Of a stretch of 64,000 bases of DNA, positions 35,680-44,121 are shown in pieces; the first letter of the stretch is position 1; each line of letters begins with the position of its first letter. The notes under the pieces are model-generated. The model did not search any database, was not told where the DNA came from, and saw nothing but the letters and a program-made list of their open reading frames with translations. Position numbers and translations under genes: made by a program. Source of the stretch: Natronosalvus rutilus (GTDB taxonomy: Archaea; Halobacteriota; Halobacteria; Halobacteriales; Natrialbaceae); the NCBI RefSeq assembly GCF_024204665.1, contig NZ_CP100355.1:2647451-2711450 (forward strand), written 5' to 3'.

Positions 35680-37947
35680 CTACCGATGCCCCATCGAATC
35701 CAGCACGGCGACCGGCGACGACGGCGGTTCCAGTGCGCCCGTCACCGTCACGGTCTCGCGGAGTCGGATATCGGCCGACGATCGGCCGACTTGCACCTCG
35801 AACGATCCCGGTTCGACGACCCACTCGGCGTCCCGATCGAGAAGCGCGAGCGCGTCCGTCGAGAGCGAAAACGAGACCCGTCGACGCTCGCCTGGCGGGA
35901 GCGAGAGGCGCCGGAAACCGCGAAGTTCCCGAACCGGGCGCGTCACGCTGGCCTCGCGGTCGCGCACGTAGAGTTGCACCACCTCGACGCCTGGACGGTC
36001 GGCTGCGTTCGTCACGTCCAGGGAGAGATCGATCGCCCCGCCAATCGGTACCGTCGTCGACGCGACATCGAAGTTCGCGTACTCGAAGGTCGCGTAACTC
36101 TCCCCGTGGCCGAACGGGTACCACGGATCTGCAGGTTCGTCGACGTAATCTTGTTCCGCCGAGAGGGCCGTCCGGCGGTAGTGAACCGGGAGCTGTCCGG
36201 CCGATCGCGGGATCGACACGGGGAGGCGCCCGGTCGCGTCGACGTCGCCGAACAGCACGTCCGCGATCGCGAGACCGCCGGCCTGGCCGGGAAGCCACGC
36301 CTCGAGAATGGCCGCGGGGGTGTCGAGAGAAGCCAGCGAGAGGGGACGTCCGTTGACGAGCACGACGACGAGCGGCGTCCCGGTTGCGGCGACCGCTTCG
36401 AGTAACGCCTGCTGCCGCCCGGGCAACGATAGCGACGTCCGGTCGAGGCCTTCTCCCGCGGTGCCGGTCGCGTCCCGCTCCACGTCGATACCGGATCGGC
36501 CCCCGACGCAGGCCAGGACGACGTCGGCATCCCTGGCGGCGGCCGTCGCAGCATCGAAGTCGCCCGACTCGCCGTCGGTCGCATCGTCCTCGGCGCGAAC
36601 CTCACACCCGCGCTCGTACCGAACGGATCGCGTTTGCAGGCGATCACGAATGGCCTCGAGCGGCGTGACCACGTCGAGGCCGCTCTCGTCAGATTCTGCA
36701 GCCGCATAGGTGTAGTTGCCGAGCAGGTGTCGGGGACTGTCAGCGTTCGGCCCGACGACTGCGACGGTCGCGTCCGTCGAGAGCGGCAGGACGCCGTTGT
36801 TCTCGAGCAAGACGAGCGTCTCTCGAGCGGCTCGTCGAGCAAGGCGACGATGCTCCTCGCTGTCGAAGACCTCGCCGACGCAATCCGGGTCGGGGGTCGC
36901 CGACTCGAAGAGGCCGAGTCGAGACTTCTGCTCCAGGTGGCGACGGGCGGCTCGGTCGACGAGTGCCTCGCGGATCTCCCCGTCGCGAACCGCCTCGAGA
37001 AGGGCGGAACCGTAGCACTCGCGCTCGGGTAGTTCGACGTCGATACCGGCGCGTAGCGCGATCCGCCCAGCTGCCGCGCGGTCGGGGACGACGTGATGAT
37101 CGTCACAGAGCAGTTCGATCCCGCGGCCGTCGGAGACGACCGTTCCATCGAACCCCCACTCGTCCCGGAGGACGCCCGTGAGGAGTCGTTCGTCGGCGTG
37201 ACAGGGGACGCCCTCGACGGCGTGGTAGGCCGCCATGATCGATTCGACGTCACCCCGTTCGACAGCGGCGCGGAACGGCCGGAGATCGTTCGCCTCGAGC
37301 GTTCGAAAGGATCTGGTAGCCGGCGCGCGGTTTTGGCCGCCTTCGGGGCGGCCGTGGCCGGCGAAGTGCTTGGCGGTTGCGAGGACCGAGCCGTGGTTCC
37401 CACCCTGGAACCCCTCGATGGCGGCGAGTCCCAGCCGACCCACGAGCGCGGGATCCTCGCCGAATGTCTCCTCGATGCGGCCCCACCGGGGATCCAGCCC
37501 CAGGTCGAGAACCGGCGCGAGCGTTGCCCGACAACCGACGGCGCGAAGTTGGCTCGACATCCCGTCAGCTACGCGTTCGAGGAGTTCGGGATTCCAGGTG
37601 CTGGCCATCCCGATGCTCTGCGGAAACGCGGTTCCCCGTCGCCCGGCGTACCCACAGAGTGCCTCCTCGCGGAATATAGCGGGGATTCCGGGTCGCGTCT
37701 CGGCCTCGAGAAACGACTGTACGTCTCGGACCACGCGAGCGAGAGCCGCGGGCTCGAGGCGGCTCTCTCGGCCGACGCGCGTAACGCGACCGATACCGTG
37801 GGGTATCGTTTCGAGCGCACGGTCGCGGGAGAACGACCCGTCCTCGAGGAGCGTTCCGATTCGCACCGTGCCGAGTTGAGCCACCTTCTCCTCGAGGGAG
37901 AGCGTCTCGAGCAGCGCGGCGACCTGCTCCGTGTTGGTCTCTTGCAT
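35680..37947 (-). CDS. glycoside hydrolase family 3 (beta-glucosidase/beta-xylosidase)
   Basis: A 755-residue enzyme without a signal peptide, so probably cytoplasmic. The N-terminal GH3 barrel runs from LSLEEKVAQLG and contains DPRWGRIEETFGEDPALVGR, TAKHFAGHG and the nucleophile Asp in VVSDGRGIELL (about residue 270; Trp or Tyr more often follows the Asp). The second domain has VAVVGPNADSPRHLLGNY, and a C-terminal fibronectin-like domain ends near residue 740. The frame is open 121 codons upstream, but homology begins at MQETNTEQVAALLETLSLEE. It is divergent from the GH31 gene. Substrate linkage is not resolved. Confidence 0.9.
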   Translation of the reverse strand: MQETNTEQVAALLETLSLEEKVAQLGTVRIGTLLEDGSFSRDRALETIPHGIGRVTRVGRESRLEPAALARVVRDVQSFLEAETRPGIPAIFREEALCGYAGRRGTAFPQSIGMASTWNPELLERVADGMSSQLRAVGCRATLAPVLDLGLDPRWGRIEETFGEDPALVGRLGLAAIEGFQGGNHGSVLATAKHFAGHGRPEGGQNRAPATRSFRTLEANDLRPFRAAVERGDVESIMAAYHAVEGVPCHADERLLTGVLRDEWGFDGTVVSDGRGIELLCDDHHVVPDRAAAGRIALRAGIDVELPERECYGSALLEAVRDGEIREALVDRAARRHLEQKSRLGLFESATPDPDCVGEVFDSEEHRRLARRAARETLVLLENNGVLPLSTDATVAVVGPNADSPRHLLGNYTYAAAESDESGLDVVTPLEAIRDRLQTRSVRYERGCEVRAEDDATDGESGDFDAATAAARDADVVLACVGGRSGIDVERDATGTAGEGLDRTSLSLPGRQQALLEAVAATGTPLVVVLVNGRPLSLASLDTPAAILEAWLPGQAGGLAIADVLFGDVDATGRLPVSIPRSAGQLPVHYRRTALSAEQDYVDEPADPWYPFGHGESYATFEYANFDVASTTVPIGGAIDLSLDVTNAADRPGVEVVQLYVRDREASVTRPVRELRGFRRLSLPPGERRRVSFSLSTDALALLDRDAEWVVEPGSFEVQVGRSSADIRLRETVTVTGALEPPSSPVAVLDSMGHR

Positions 37948-37971
37948 GGAACGTCGATGGAGTGCGCTTCG

Positions 37972-37994
37972 CGGAACGGGCGTAAATAGTTCCG
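37972..37994. promoter_or_regulatory. inverted repeat over the GH3 TATA box
   Basis: CGGAAC (37972-37977) and GTTCCG (37989-37994) are perfect 6-base inverted arms with 11 bases between them. On the minus strand these contain TATTTAC, the likely TATA of the GH3 gene starting at 37947. A protein bound here would block transcription factor access, so this is a candidate repressor site. Confidence 0.45.
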
Positions 37995-38090
37995 GGCGAG
38001 AGGCCTGTCGAATGGGGGTCGGACCGCGGCGATCCGTCGGGGTTCGACGAGGTACATTTATTAGCCAGAGCCACACCACTCCAGGTATCG

Positions 38091-40430
38091 ATGCAACGAG
38101 AGCGACTGACGGTTTCGGCGGTCGAGTCGTACGATCTCGAGGACGACACAGTTCGGTTCGAGTGCGCGGTCGACGGTCCCCCGGACGCCACCGAGCGGAC
38201 CTGGCCCGTGACGCTTCGGTTCTACGACGATCGGACGTTCCGGTTCGAACTCGAGACGGTCCCCGAGGTCCGTGCCGAACGCACGTACCCGGAGTACGAC
38301 GAGTCGGCACTGGAGACGTCGGTTGACATCGAGGCGACGGAACGGGACGGATCCCTGTACCTCGAGACCGACGTTCTCACCGTCGTCGTCGGCCTCGACG
38401 AGTGGAGCTTCCGGGTCGACAACGAGGACGGTACGGTCTTCGAAGAACAGCGCGAGGATCTCGACGTCTTCGGCGAGGACCGTGTCGCCCCCCTCGGCGG
38501 CGTCCAGGAGAAGATCAACCACAACCCCCGTCGAATGGCCGAAACGGGAACCGGGTTCCGCCTGCGCCCCGACGAGAAGTTCTACGGCGTCGGCGAGCAG
38601 TTCGTCGAGTTCGACCGCCGCGGCCGAACGATCGAAGCCTGGCACGAGGAACCGCTCGGAACCGAGACCCAGCGCGCGTACAAGAACATCCCGTTTCACA
38701 TCTCGACCGACGGCTACGGCTTCCTCGTCGATACGACCGCTAGGGTCACTTACGACTTCGGCGCTGAATCGACCGCCAGCGGGACGGTCGCCGTCGACGA
38801 CGACCAGTTCGCGTTCGTCTTCTTCTACGGTCCGTCGCTGAAGGACATCGTCCGTCAGTACACCGCCTTCACCGGCCGGCCCGAACGGCCACCGAAGTGG
38901 AGTTTCGGGACGTGGATGTCCCGCCTCGGCTACGAATCGCGGGCCGAACTCGAGGCGGTCGCCGACCGGCTCCGCGAGGAGGAGATTCCCTGCGACGTCC
39001 TCCACCTGGACCCGTTCTGGATGCCGCCCGGCGAGTCCTGCACGCTCGAGTGGGACACCGATCAGTTCCCCGACCCGGAAGGGATGATGGCGGAACTGCG
39101 CGAGCGGAACTTCCGGCTCTCCCTCTGGGAACACCCCCACGTCCCAGTGGGGACGGACGCGTTCCTCGAGGGGGCGCGGAACGGCTACTTCGTCACCGAC
39201 GGCTCCGGCAAACCGTACGTGATGGATCACACCTGCCAGGGGGATTATCGCGGGTCGCTGGTCGACTTCACCAACCCCGACGCCGTCAAGTGGTGGAAGG
39301 ACAAACACCGACGGCTGCTCGAGATGGGTGTCGCCGTGTTCAAGACGGACTACGGCGAGTACGTCCCCGAAGACGCCGTCTTCGCCAACGGGAAGAGCGG
39401 TCGGCTGATGCACAACCTCTATCCCTACCTCTACAATCGCGCGGTGTACGAGACGGTCGGCGAGGTCAACGGCGACGAGGAGGCCCTCGTCTGGGGGCGA
39501 GCGGCCTGGACGGGGAGCCAGAAATTCCCGATGCACTGGGGCGGCGACCCCCAGACGTCCTGGAACGGGATGGCCGCGGCGCTTCGAGGTGGGTTGTCGG
39601 CCTCCCTCTCGGGAATCGCGTTCTGGAGCCACGACATCGGCGGCTTCCGCGGAACCCCGAGCGACGACCTGTACGTCCGGTGGGCCCAGTTCGGACTGCT
39701 CTCGAGCAACAGCCGGTGTCACGGCACGACGCCGCGCGAACCCTGGGCCTTCGGCGAGGAGGCGCTGGACATATTCCGGACATACGCCCGACTCCGGTAC
39801 CGGCTGCTCCCGTACCTCTACACCTACGCCGAAATCGCCGCCCGGACGGGGCTGCCGGAGGTTCGTCCGCTGGTGCTCGAGTACCAGGACGACCCGCGAA
39901 CGCATCGGCTGGATACGGAGTACCTCGTCGGCGAGGACCTGCTCGTCGCGCCGGTCTTCGAACCCGAGACGACCCGTGACGTCTACCTTCCGCGGGGCGA
40001 GTGGCGCCACCTCTGGGACGGCGAACGCTACGAGGGCGAACAAACCGTCGCCATCGACGCGCCGCTCGAGATCATGCCGGTCTTCGTTCGTGCAGGAAGC
40101 GTCCTCCCGCAACGAGAGCCGACGCAGTTCGTCGAACCGGGAACGCCGGACGAACTTACCCTCCGGGTTACCCTCGAGGACGGCGCGGCGAGTGGGCGGT
40201 ACTACGACGAGAGCGCGGACGAACTCGTGACGATTTCGGGCGAGATCCGCGACGGGTCCCTGTACCTCGAGGTGCCGCCACTCTCGACCGACCGACTGGC
40301 GATTGAGGTCGTCGATGCGCCCACAGTTTCGGACGTCGTCGTCGACGGGGAATCGCTCTCTCGTACCGATGGCGATCCGGATCCAGGCGAGTGGACGGAC
40401 GCGGGCGTATCGCTGAACGCCGTGTTGTGA
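38091..40430 (+). CDS. glycoside hydrolase family 31, YicI-like alpha-xylosidase
   Basis: A 779-residue enzyme, no signal peptide. The nucleophile Asp lies in VFKTDYGEYVP at residue 420 and the acid/base Asp in HWGGDPQTSW at residue 486. E. coli YicI has these at about 416 and 482 in a 772-residue protein, so the alignment is nearly collinear. PKWSFGTWMSRLGYESRAEL and AFWSHDIGGFRGTPSDDLYV are also family signatures. It should remove alpha-linked xylose from oligosaccharides inside the cell; alpha-glucosidase is the main alternative. TATA CATTTATTA (38055-38063) supports a leaderless start at 38091. Confidence 0.92.
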   Translation: MQRERLTVSAVESYDLEDDTVRFECAVDGPPDATERTWPVTLRFYDDRTFRFELETVPEVRAERTYPEYDESALETSVDIEATERDGSLYLETDVLTVVVGLDEWSFRVDNEDGTVFEEQREDLDVFGEDRVAPLGGVQEKINHNPRRMAETGTGFRLRPDEKFYGVGEQFVEFDRRGRTIEAWHEEPLGTETQRAYKNIPFHISTDGYGFLVDTTARVTYDFGAESTASGTVAVDDDQFAFVFFYGPSLKDIVRQYTAFTGRPERPPKWSFGTWMSRLGYESRAELEAVADRLREEEIPCDVLHLDPFWMPPGESCTLEWDTDQFPDPEGMMAELRERNFRLSLWEHPHVPVGTDAFLEGARNGYFVTDGSGKPYVMDHTCQGDYRGSLVDFTNPDAVKWWKDKHRRLLEMGVAVFKTDYGEYVPEDAVFANGKSGRLMHNLYPYLYNRAVYETVGEVNGDEEALVWGRAAWTGSQKFPMHWGGDPQTSWNGMAAALRGGLSASLSGIAFWSHDIGGFRGTPSDDLYVRWAQFGLLSSNSRCHGTTPREPWAFGEEALDIFRTYARLRYRLLPYLYTYAEIAARTGLPEVRPLVLEYQDDPRTHRLDTEYLVGEDLLVAPVFEPETTRDVYLPRGEWRHLWDGERYEGEQTVAIDAPLEIMPVFVRAGSVLPQREPTQFVEPGTPDELTLRVTLEDGAASGRYYDESADELVTISGEIRDGSLYLEVPPLSTDRLAIEVVDAPTVSDVVVDGESLSRTDGDPDPGEWTDAGVSLNAVL

Positions 40431-40528
40431 GGGCGAACGACGGCGGTCGGCGTCACGGCCGTCACCCCTCCACCGAGGAAAGAAGTTTAATACCATGCCC
40501 AGAAACTCTATAGTCACGACTGAGGATC

Positions 40529-41659
40529 ATGGGCAAACTCGAATTACGCGACCTGACGAAGGTGTTCGACGGAGGCGGTAACGGTATCGTCGCCGTCGAC
40601 GAATTGAACGTCACGATCGAAGACGGCGACTTTCTGGTCCTCGTGGGACCCTCCGGCTGTGGGAAGTCGACGACGCTCCGATGCATCGCCGGCCTGGAGC
40701 GGGCGACCAGCGGGGAAATACGGCTCGACGGACGAAACATCACCGACGCCAAACCGAAGGATCGGGACATGGCGATGGTGTTCCAGAACTACGCGCTGTA
40801 TCCTCACATGACAGTCCGGAAAAACATCGGGTACGGACTGAAGATCACGACGGACCTCTCGAGCGACGAAATCGACGAACGCGTGGAATCGACGGCCGAA
40901 CTCCTCGAGATCAGCGACCTCCTCAATCAGAAGCCGAAGGAACTCTCTGGCGGCCAGCAACAGCGCGTGGCGCTGGGACGGGCCATTATTCGCGAGCCCG
41001 AAGTCTTCCTGATGGACGAGCCGCTGTCGAACCTGGACGCCAAGCTTCGAACGCAGATGCGGACGGAGATCCAGCAACTCCAGCAGAACATGGACGTCAC
41101 CACGATCTACGTCACGCACGACCAGACCGAGGCGATGACCATGGGCGACAAGATCGCCATCCTCAACGACGGCCAACTGCAACAGATCGGTACACCGCTT
41201 GTGTGTTACCACAAGCCCGACAACCAGTTCGTCGCCGGGTTCATCGGCTCGCCATCGATGAACTTCCTCGACGTAACCCGCGACGGGGACCGATTGCTCA
41301 ACGACGTGTTCGAGTACGAACTGTCCGAGGAGACGGTATCGATGCTCGAGGGAACGACGGATCAGATGACCCTCGGCATTCGACCCGAGCACATCGAACT
41401 GACCGATGGAAGCGAACCGAACGCGATCATGACGCAGGTGGACGTCGTCGAACCGATGGGGGAAGTAACCTACGCCTACATCGAAATCGGGGACCAGATT
41501 TACACGCTCAGCGTCGATGGCGAGACGCGTATCGACGCGGGAGACGACATCGCCGTGGTGTTTCCGGAAGAGAAGATCCACCTCTTCGACGACAGATCGG
41601 GGGCAGCGATCAAGAATAGTACGACGACGGACCACGTCGAACCGACCCAGCGACTCTAG
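40529..41659 (+). CDS. carbohydrate ABC transporter ATP-binding protein, UgpC/MsmX type
   Basis: A 376-residue ATPase. Walker A is GPSGCGKST, the Q loop is FQNYALYPHMTV, the signature is [15 protein letters not shown] and Walker B is VFLMDEPLSNLDAKLR. A C-terminal TOBE-like domain (QMTLGIRPEHIELTD) is typical of sugar importers. It most likely energises the SBP-MalF-MalG system encoded 8-12 kb away, since no ATPase gene accompanies that operon. GAGG six to nine bases before the ATG is a plausible ribosome-binding site, and AGTTTAATAC (40484-40493) a TATA box, giving a short leader. Confidence 0.94.
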   Translation: MGKLELRDLTKVFDGGGNGIVAVDELNVTIEDGDFLVLVGPSGCGKSTTLRCIAGLERATSGEIRLDGRNITDAKPKDRDMAMVFQNYALYPHMTVRKNIGYGLKITTDLSSDEIDERVESTAELLEISDLLNQKPKELSGGQQQRVALGRAIIREPEVFLMDEPLSNLDAKLRTQMRTEIQQLQQNMDVTTIYVTHDQTEAMTMGDKIAILNDGQLQQIGTPLVCYHKPDNQFVAGFIGSPSMNFLDVTRDGDRLLNDVFEYELSEETVSMLEGTTDQMTLGIRPEHIELTDGSEPNAIMTQVDVVEPMGEVTYAYIEIGDQIYTLSVDGETRIDAGDDIAVVFPEEKIHLFDDRSGAAIKNSTTTDHVEPTQRL

Positions 41660-41664
41660 CGTTC

Positions 41665-41681
41665 GTTTGGCCCTTGCAAAC
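41665..41681. promoter_or_regulatory. 17-bp inverted repeat upstream of the first iclR gene
   Basis: GTTTGGCCCTTGCAAAC: GTTTG and CAAAC are inverted arms. It ends 32 bases before the iclR ATG, so it overlaps or abuts the promoter. It matches the element right after the gene's stop (42494-42510) at 14 of 17 positions. Confidence 0.5.
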
Positions 41682-41713
41682 AGTTAAGGTGGTTCTCCAG
41701 CGTATGGTTAGCT

Positions 41714-42493
41714 ATGAGCGAGCAATCGACGCCAACGGAAGGGGGCCGCCGGATACAGGCGGTGGAAACCACGTGCGAACTGCTTGATACGCTTCGTGAA
41801 CGAGGCAGTTCAGGCGTCTCCGAACTCGCTCGAGAGACCGGCTACTCCAAGGCAACCGTTCACTCCCATCTGGCGACGCTCCTTGACAATGAGTTCGTGG
41901 TCAAACGTGGGAACGGCTACGAGATCAGCCTCAAATTCGTCGATTTCGGCGAGTTCGCGAAGAATGGCGTTGCGATTCACGAGATCGCCAAACAGGAGGT
42001 CGACAAACTGGCCGAACAGACCGGCGAAGTCGCGCAATTCATGGTCGAAGAACACGGCCGCGGTGTCTATCTCCACAAGGCCCGCGGGGCGAACGCCATT
42101 CGGACCGCCTCCTACACCGGGGAGCGAAAGGACCTCCACTGCACCGCACTGGGGAAGGCGATCCTCACCCAACTTCCGCGAGAACGCGTCGAGGAGATCA
42201 TCGAGGAGCACGGTTTGCCCGCACACACCGAGAACACGGTTTCGACGCGGGAAGAACTGTTCGACGAACTCGAGACGATCCGTCAGGAGAACGTGGCCTA
42301 CGACGACGAGGAGGTCCTCTCCGGTCTTCGGTGTGTTGCGGCGCCGATCGTGTACAAGAACGGAGACATACAGGGTGCGATCAGCATTTCGGGGCCGACC
42401 AGCCGGTTCAAACGCGATCGCTTTCGCGAGGAGTTACCGGAAATCGTCCGAAGTGCGGCGAACGTAATCGAAGTGAACTCGACGCAGGTGTGA
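41714..42493 (+). CDS. IclR-family transcriptional regulator (sugar island)
   Basis: A 259-residue regulator. The winged HTH spans about residues 12-70 (VSELARETGYSKATVHSHLA is the recognition region) and the IclR effector domain runs from about 80 to 250 (VYLHKARGANAIRTASY, LHCTALGKAILTQLPRE, AISISGPTSRFKRDRF). XacR, the IclR-type activator of pentose oxidation in Haloferax, is a known precedent, and this gene ends the sugar island. Related 17-base inverted repeats lie before and immediately after the gene, suggesting autoregulation. Confidence 0.92.
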   Translation: MSEQSTPTEGGRRIQAVETTCELLDTLRERGSSGVSELARETGYSKATVHSHLATLLDNEFVVKRGNGYEISLKFVDFGEFAKNGVAIHEIAKQEVDKLAEQTGEVAQFMVEEHGRGVYLHKARGANAIRTASYTGERKDLHCTALGKAILTQLPRERVEEIIEEHGLPAHTENTVSTREELFDELETIRQENVAYDDEEVLSGLRCVAAPIVYKNGDIQGAISISGPTSRFKRDRFREELPEIVRSAANVIEVNSTQV

Positions 42494-42510
42494 GTTCGCC
42501 CCTCGCAAAC
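42494..42510. promoter_or_regulatory. 17-bp inverted repeat directly after the first iclR stop
   Basis: GTTCGCCCCTCGCAAAC starts at the base after the TGA of the iclR gene. It matches the upstream element (41665-41681) at 14 of 17 positions and shares the GTTY...GCRAAC pattern with two elements around the second iclR gene. Confidence 0.45.
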
Positions 42511-42684
42511 GGCCCCTCGTATCGTCAACTCACCTCAAGTGCTAGTCATCTCAAATAAGACGCCTTTCACCGCCATTCTGGGTCGGCATTGAAGAATTGT
42601 TGAAAGTTGTACACGGTTCAATTCGTTTGCAGTGACCGAACAGGTTTCTGGAACGAGCAAACAGATAGGTGTCTGACTCTTAGT

Positions 42685-42706
42685 GTTACACACATAGGCC
42701 CGTAAT
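42685..42706 (+). repeat. 22-base direct repeat, copy 1
   Basis: The unit begins GTTACACACATAGG and ends GCCCGTAAT. It matches the unit at 43255-43276 at 19 of 22 positions in the same orientation, 570 bases away. The two copies bracket the gap between the iclR genes. Confidence 0.5.
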
Positions 42707-42898
42707 TCTGGTGTCGCGTTATCGTGCCGCTTCGTCGAAACCCGGTCCATACCGACGGAAACGACCGCTTTCGGGAGTGCAACCCAGGTAGTGACGTTCC
42801 GCTACGGACGCGTTCAGCTTCGCGTTCACGGCCAGATATACAGATAGTTTTCGAGGACTTCACATCAATATTCGTTCTGGTAGTGATTCGGTTCTATC

Positions 42899-42920
42899 GA
42901 GAATTGGAGATCCAATTCTC
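42899..42920. repeat. perfect inverted repeat, 10-base arms
   Basis: Arm GAGAATTGGA (42899-42908) is followed by GA and then its exact reverse complement TCCAATTCTC (42911-42920). With only a two-base centre this is better suited to a dimeric DNA-binding protein than to an RNA hairpin. No promoter is evident next to it. Confidence 0.6.
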
Positions 42921-43210
42921 TCGAGACTCTAACTGCGTCGTGGGCGGAGCGTACGCAATCGTACACGGATCTCGTTCCTTATGTTTTTGATCACAGTGTT
43001 GAAGGTATCATAGCCCGGTGTTGGCTACAGAGTCTAATAGCGGACAGTTCGTAGCGTACAGTTCCCGAAAGATATTCAAAGCTAGATAGATAGTGTCACT
43101 TCACATCGAGAGCTTACTCGAGCCCGGTACTGACTGTCCATTCGACCAGCAGAGACGAGCGCCAACCGACGGGCGGACAATGGTGGCTGGTCACGCCTGA
43201 AATCGAGCGA

Positions 43211-43227
43211 GTTCTCGAAATGCGAAC
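43211..43227. promoter_or_regulatory. 17-bp inverted repeat downstream of the second iclR gene
   Basis: GTTCTCGAAATGCGAAC lies 64 bases past the end of the minus-strand iclR gene. Its part AAATGCGAACAA (43218-43229) is found exactly, inverted, at 44120-44131 in front of the same gene. Confidence 0.45.
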
Positions 43228-43254
43228 AATAACCGGGCTACTTTGCGCGGAGGC

Positions 43255-43276
43255 GTTACACGAATAAGCCCGTAAT
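43255..43276 (+). repeat. 22-base direct repeat, copy 2
   Basis: The unit begins GTTACACGAATAAG and ends GCCCGTAAT, matching 42685-42706 at 19 of 22 positions. It ends 14 bases before the stop of the second iclR gene. Confidence 0.5.
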
Positions 43277-43290
43277 GGATGGAAACTCAC

Positions 43291-44100
43291 TCACAGGGTT
43301 TCGCTGGCGGTGGACATGTTGATGCTCGCTTCGGTCACGTTCGCGCTCTCCATGACCATACGTGGCAGTTCGTCGTGATAGTACTCGTCGTTGAGTCGGC
43401 TGGTCGGACCAGACACGCTAATCGCTCCGAGCACCTCGCCGTTCGCGCTTCGAATTGGAGCGCCGACAGCACGAATTCCCTTGATCTCTTCCTCGTCGTT
43501 GACCGCGTATCCGCGTTCGCGTATCGACTCGAGCTCCGCGAGCAACGCGTCCAGGTCGGTGATGGTGTGCTCCGTCTTCCGGACGAGCCCATAACTGTCG
43601 ACGATCGATCGAACCCGGGTCTCGAGGAGGTGTGCGAGAACGGCCTTCCCGGTTGACGTGAAGTGGAGGTAATCCGGTTTCTGCTCTTTCGCGGTGTGGT
43701 AGTCGTCGCCGACGGCGTTCTCCCCCGGAACTTTGTAGATATTCCGCTCGAGGCCGTGTTGTTCGCACATCAGGTGGGCGTACTCGCCGCTTCGCTCGGC
43801 GAGGCGGTCGACCGTCGACTTGCCGTGCTCGAAGAGGACGTGCCGGTGGCGAACCGACTTTCCGAGGTAGAGAAACTCGAGGCTGAGGTGGTAGGTGTCG
43901 CCGCGTTTGACCACCAGCCGTTTCTCGCGGAGCGTGTTGAGGTAGGAGTGGGCCGAACTCTTCGAGAGATCGAGCGCCATCGCCAGTTCGGTCACGCCGA
44001 CGCCGTCGCGTTTCTCGAGCGTTTCGATCACGTCACAGGCTCGAGCGACCGTTTCGAGGGTCCGGGCGGAACCGGTTTCGTGGTCGTTCATACGTGCCAT
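43291..44100 (-). CDS. IclR-family transcriptional regulator (amidase/peptide importer unit)
   Basis: A 269-residue regulator; ATG 44100 and 44091 are both possible. The HTH is VGVTELAMALDLSKSSAHSY and the effector domain covers about residues 85-260 (HFTSTGKAVLAHLLETRV, AISVSGPTSRLNDEYYHDEL). It is 30-40 percent alike, by eye, to the regulator at 41714 and converges with it. The adjacent genes upstream are a GATase-like gene, an N-carbamoyl amidase and a Dpp-type importer, which may be its targets. Confidence 0.92.
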   Translation of the reverse strand: MARMNDHETGSARTLETVARACDVIETLEKRDGVGVTELAMALDLSKSSAHSYLNTLREKRLVVKRGDTYHLSLEFLYLGKSVRHRHVLFEHGKSTVDRLAERSGEYAHLMCEQHGLERNIYKVPGENAVGDDYHTAKEQKPDYLHFTSTGKAVLAHLLETRVRSIVDSYGLVRKTEHTITDLDALLAELESIRERGYAVNDEEEIKGIRAVGAPIRSANGEVLGAISVSGPTSRLNDEYYHDELPRMVMESANVTEASINMSTASETL

Positions 44101-44121
44101 TCGTGAGCGTTACCCATAGTT

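Larger units (their letters stand above)
42511..43210. other. AT-rich non-coding region between convergent iclR genes
   Basis: No gene can be supported; three short open frames here have no recognisable family and run against each other. It contains a 22-base imperfect direct repeat unit at 42685, a near-perfect palindrome at 42899-42920 and lower GC than the flanks. It may be a regulatory spacer or the scar of a lost mobile element. Confidence 0.5.

Noticed and set aside
37948-38310. 121-residue N-terminal extension of the GH3 enzyme
   Set aside because: It is Arg/Pro-rich antisense of the GH31 gene and its promoter; GH3 homology begins at 37947.
42535-42990. Three overlapping short open frames in the gap between iclR genes, considered as transposase remnants
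   Set aside because: They lie on both strands over each other, none shows a transposase motif I can identify, and no terminal inverted repeats were found.
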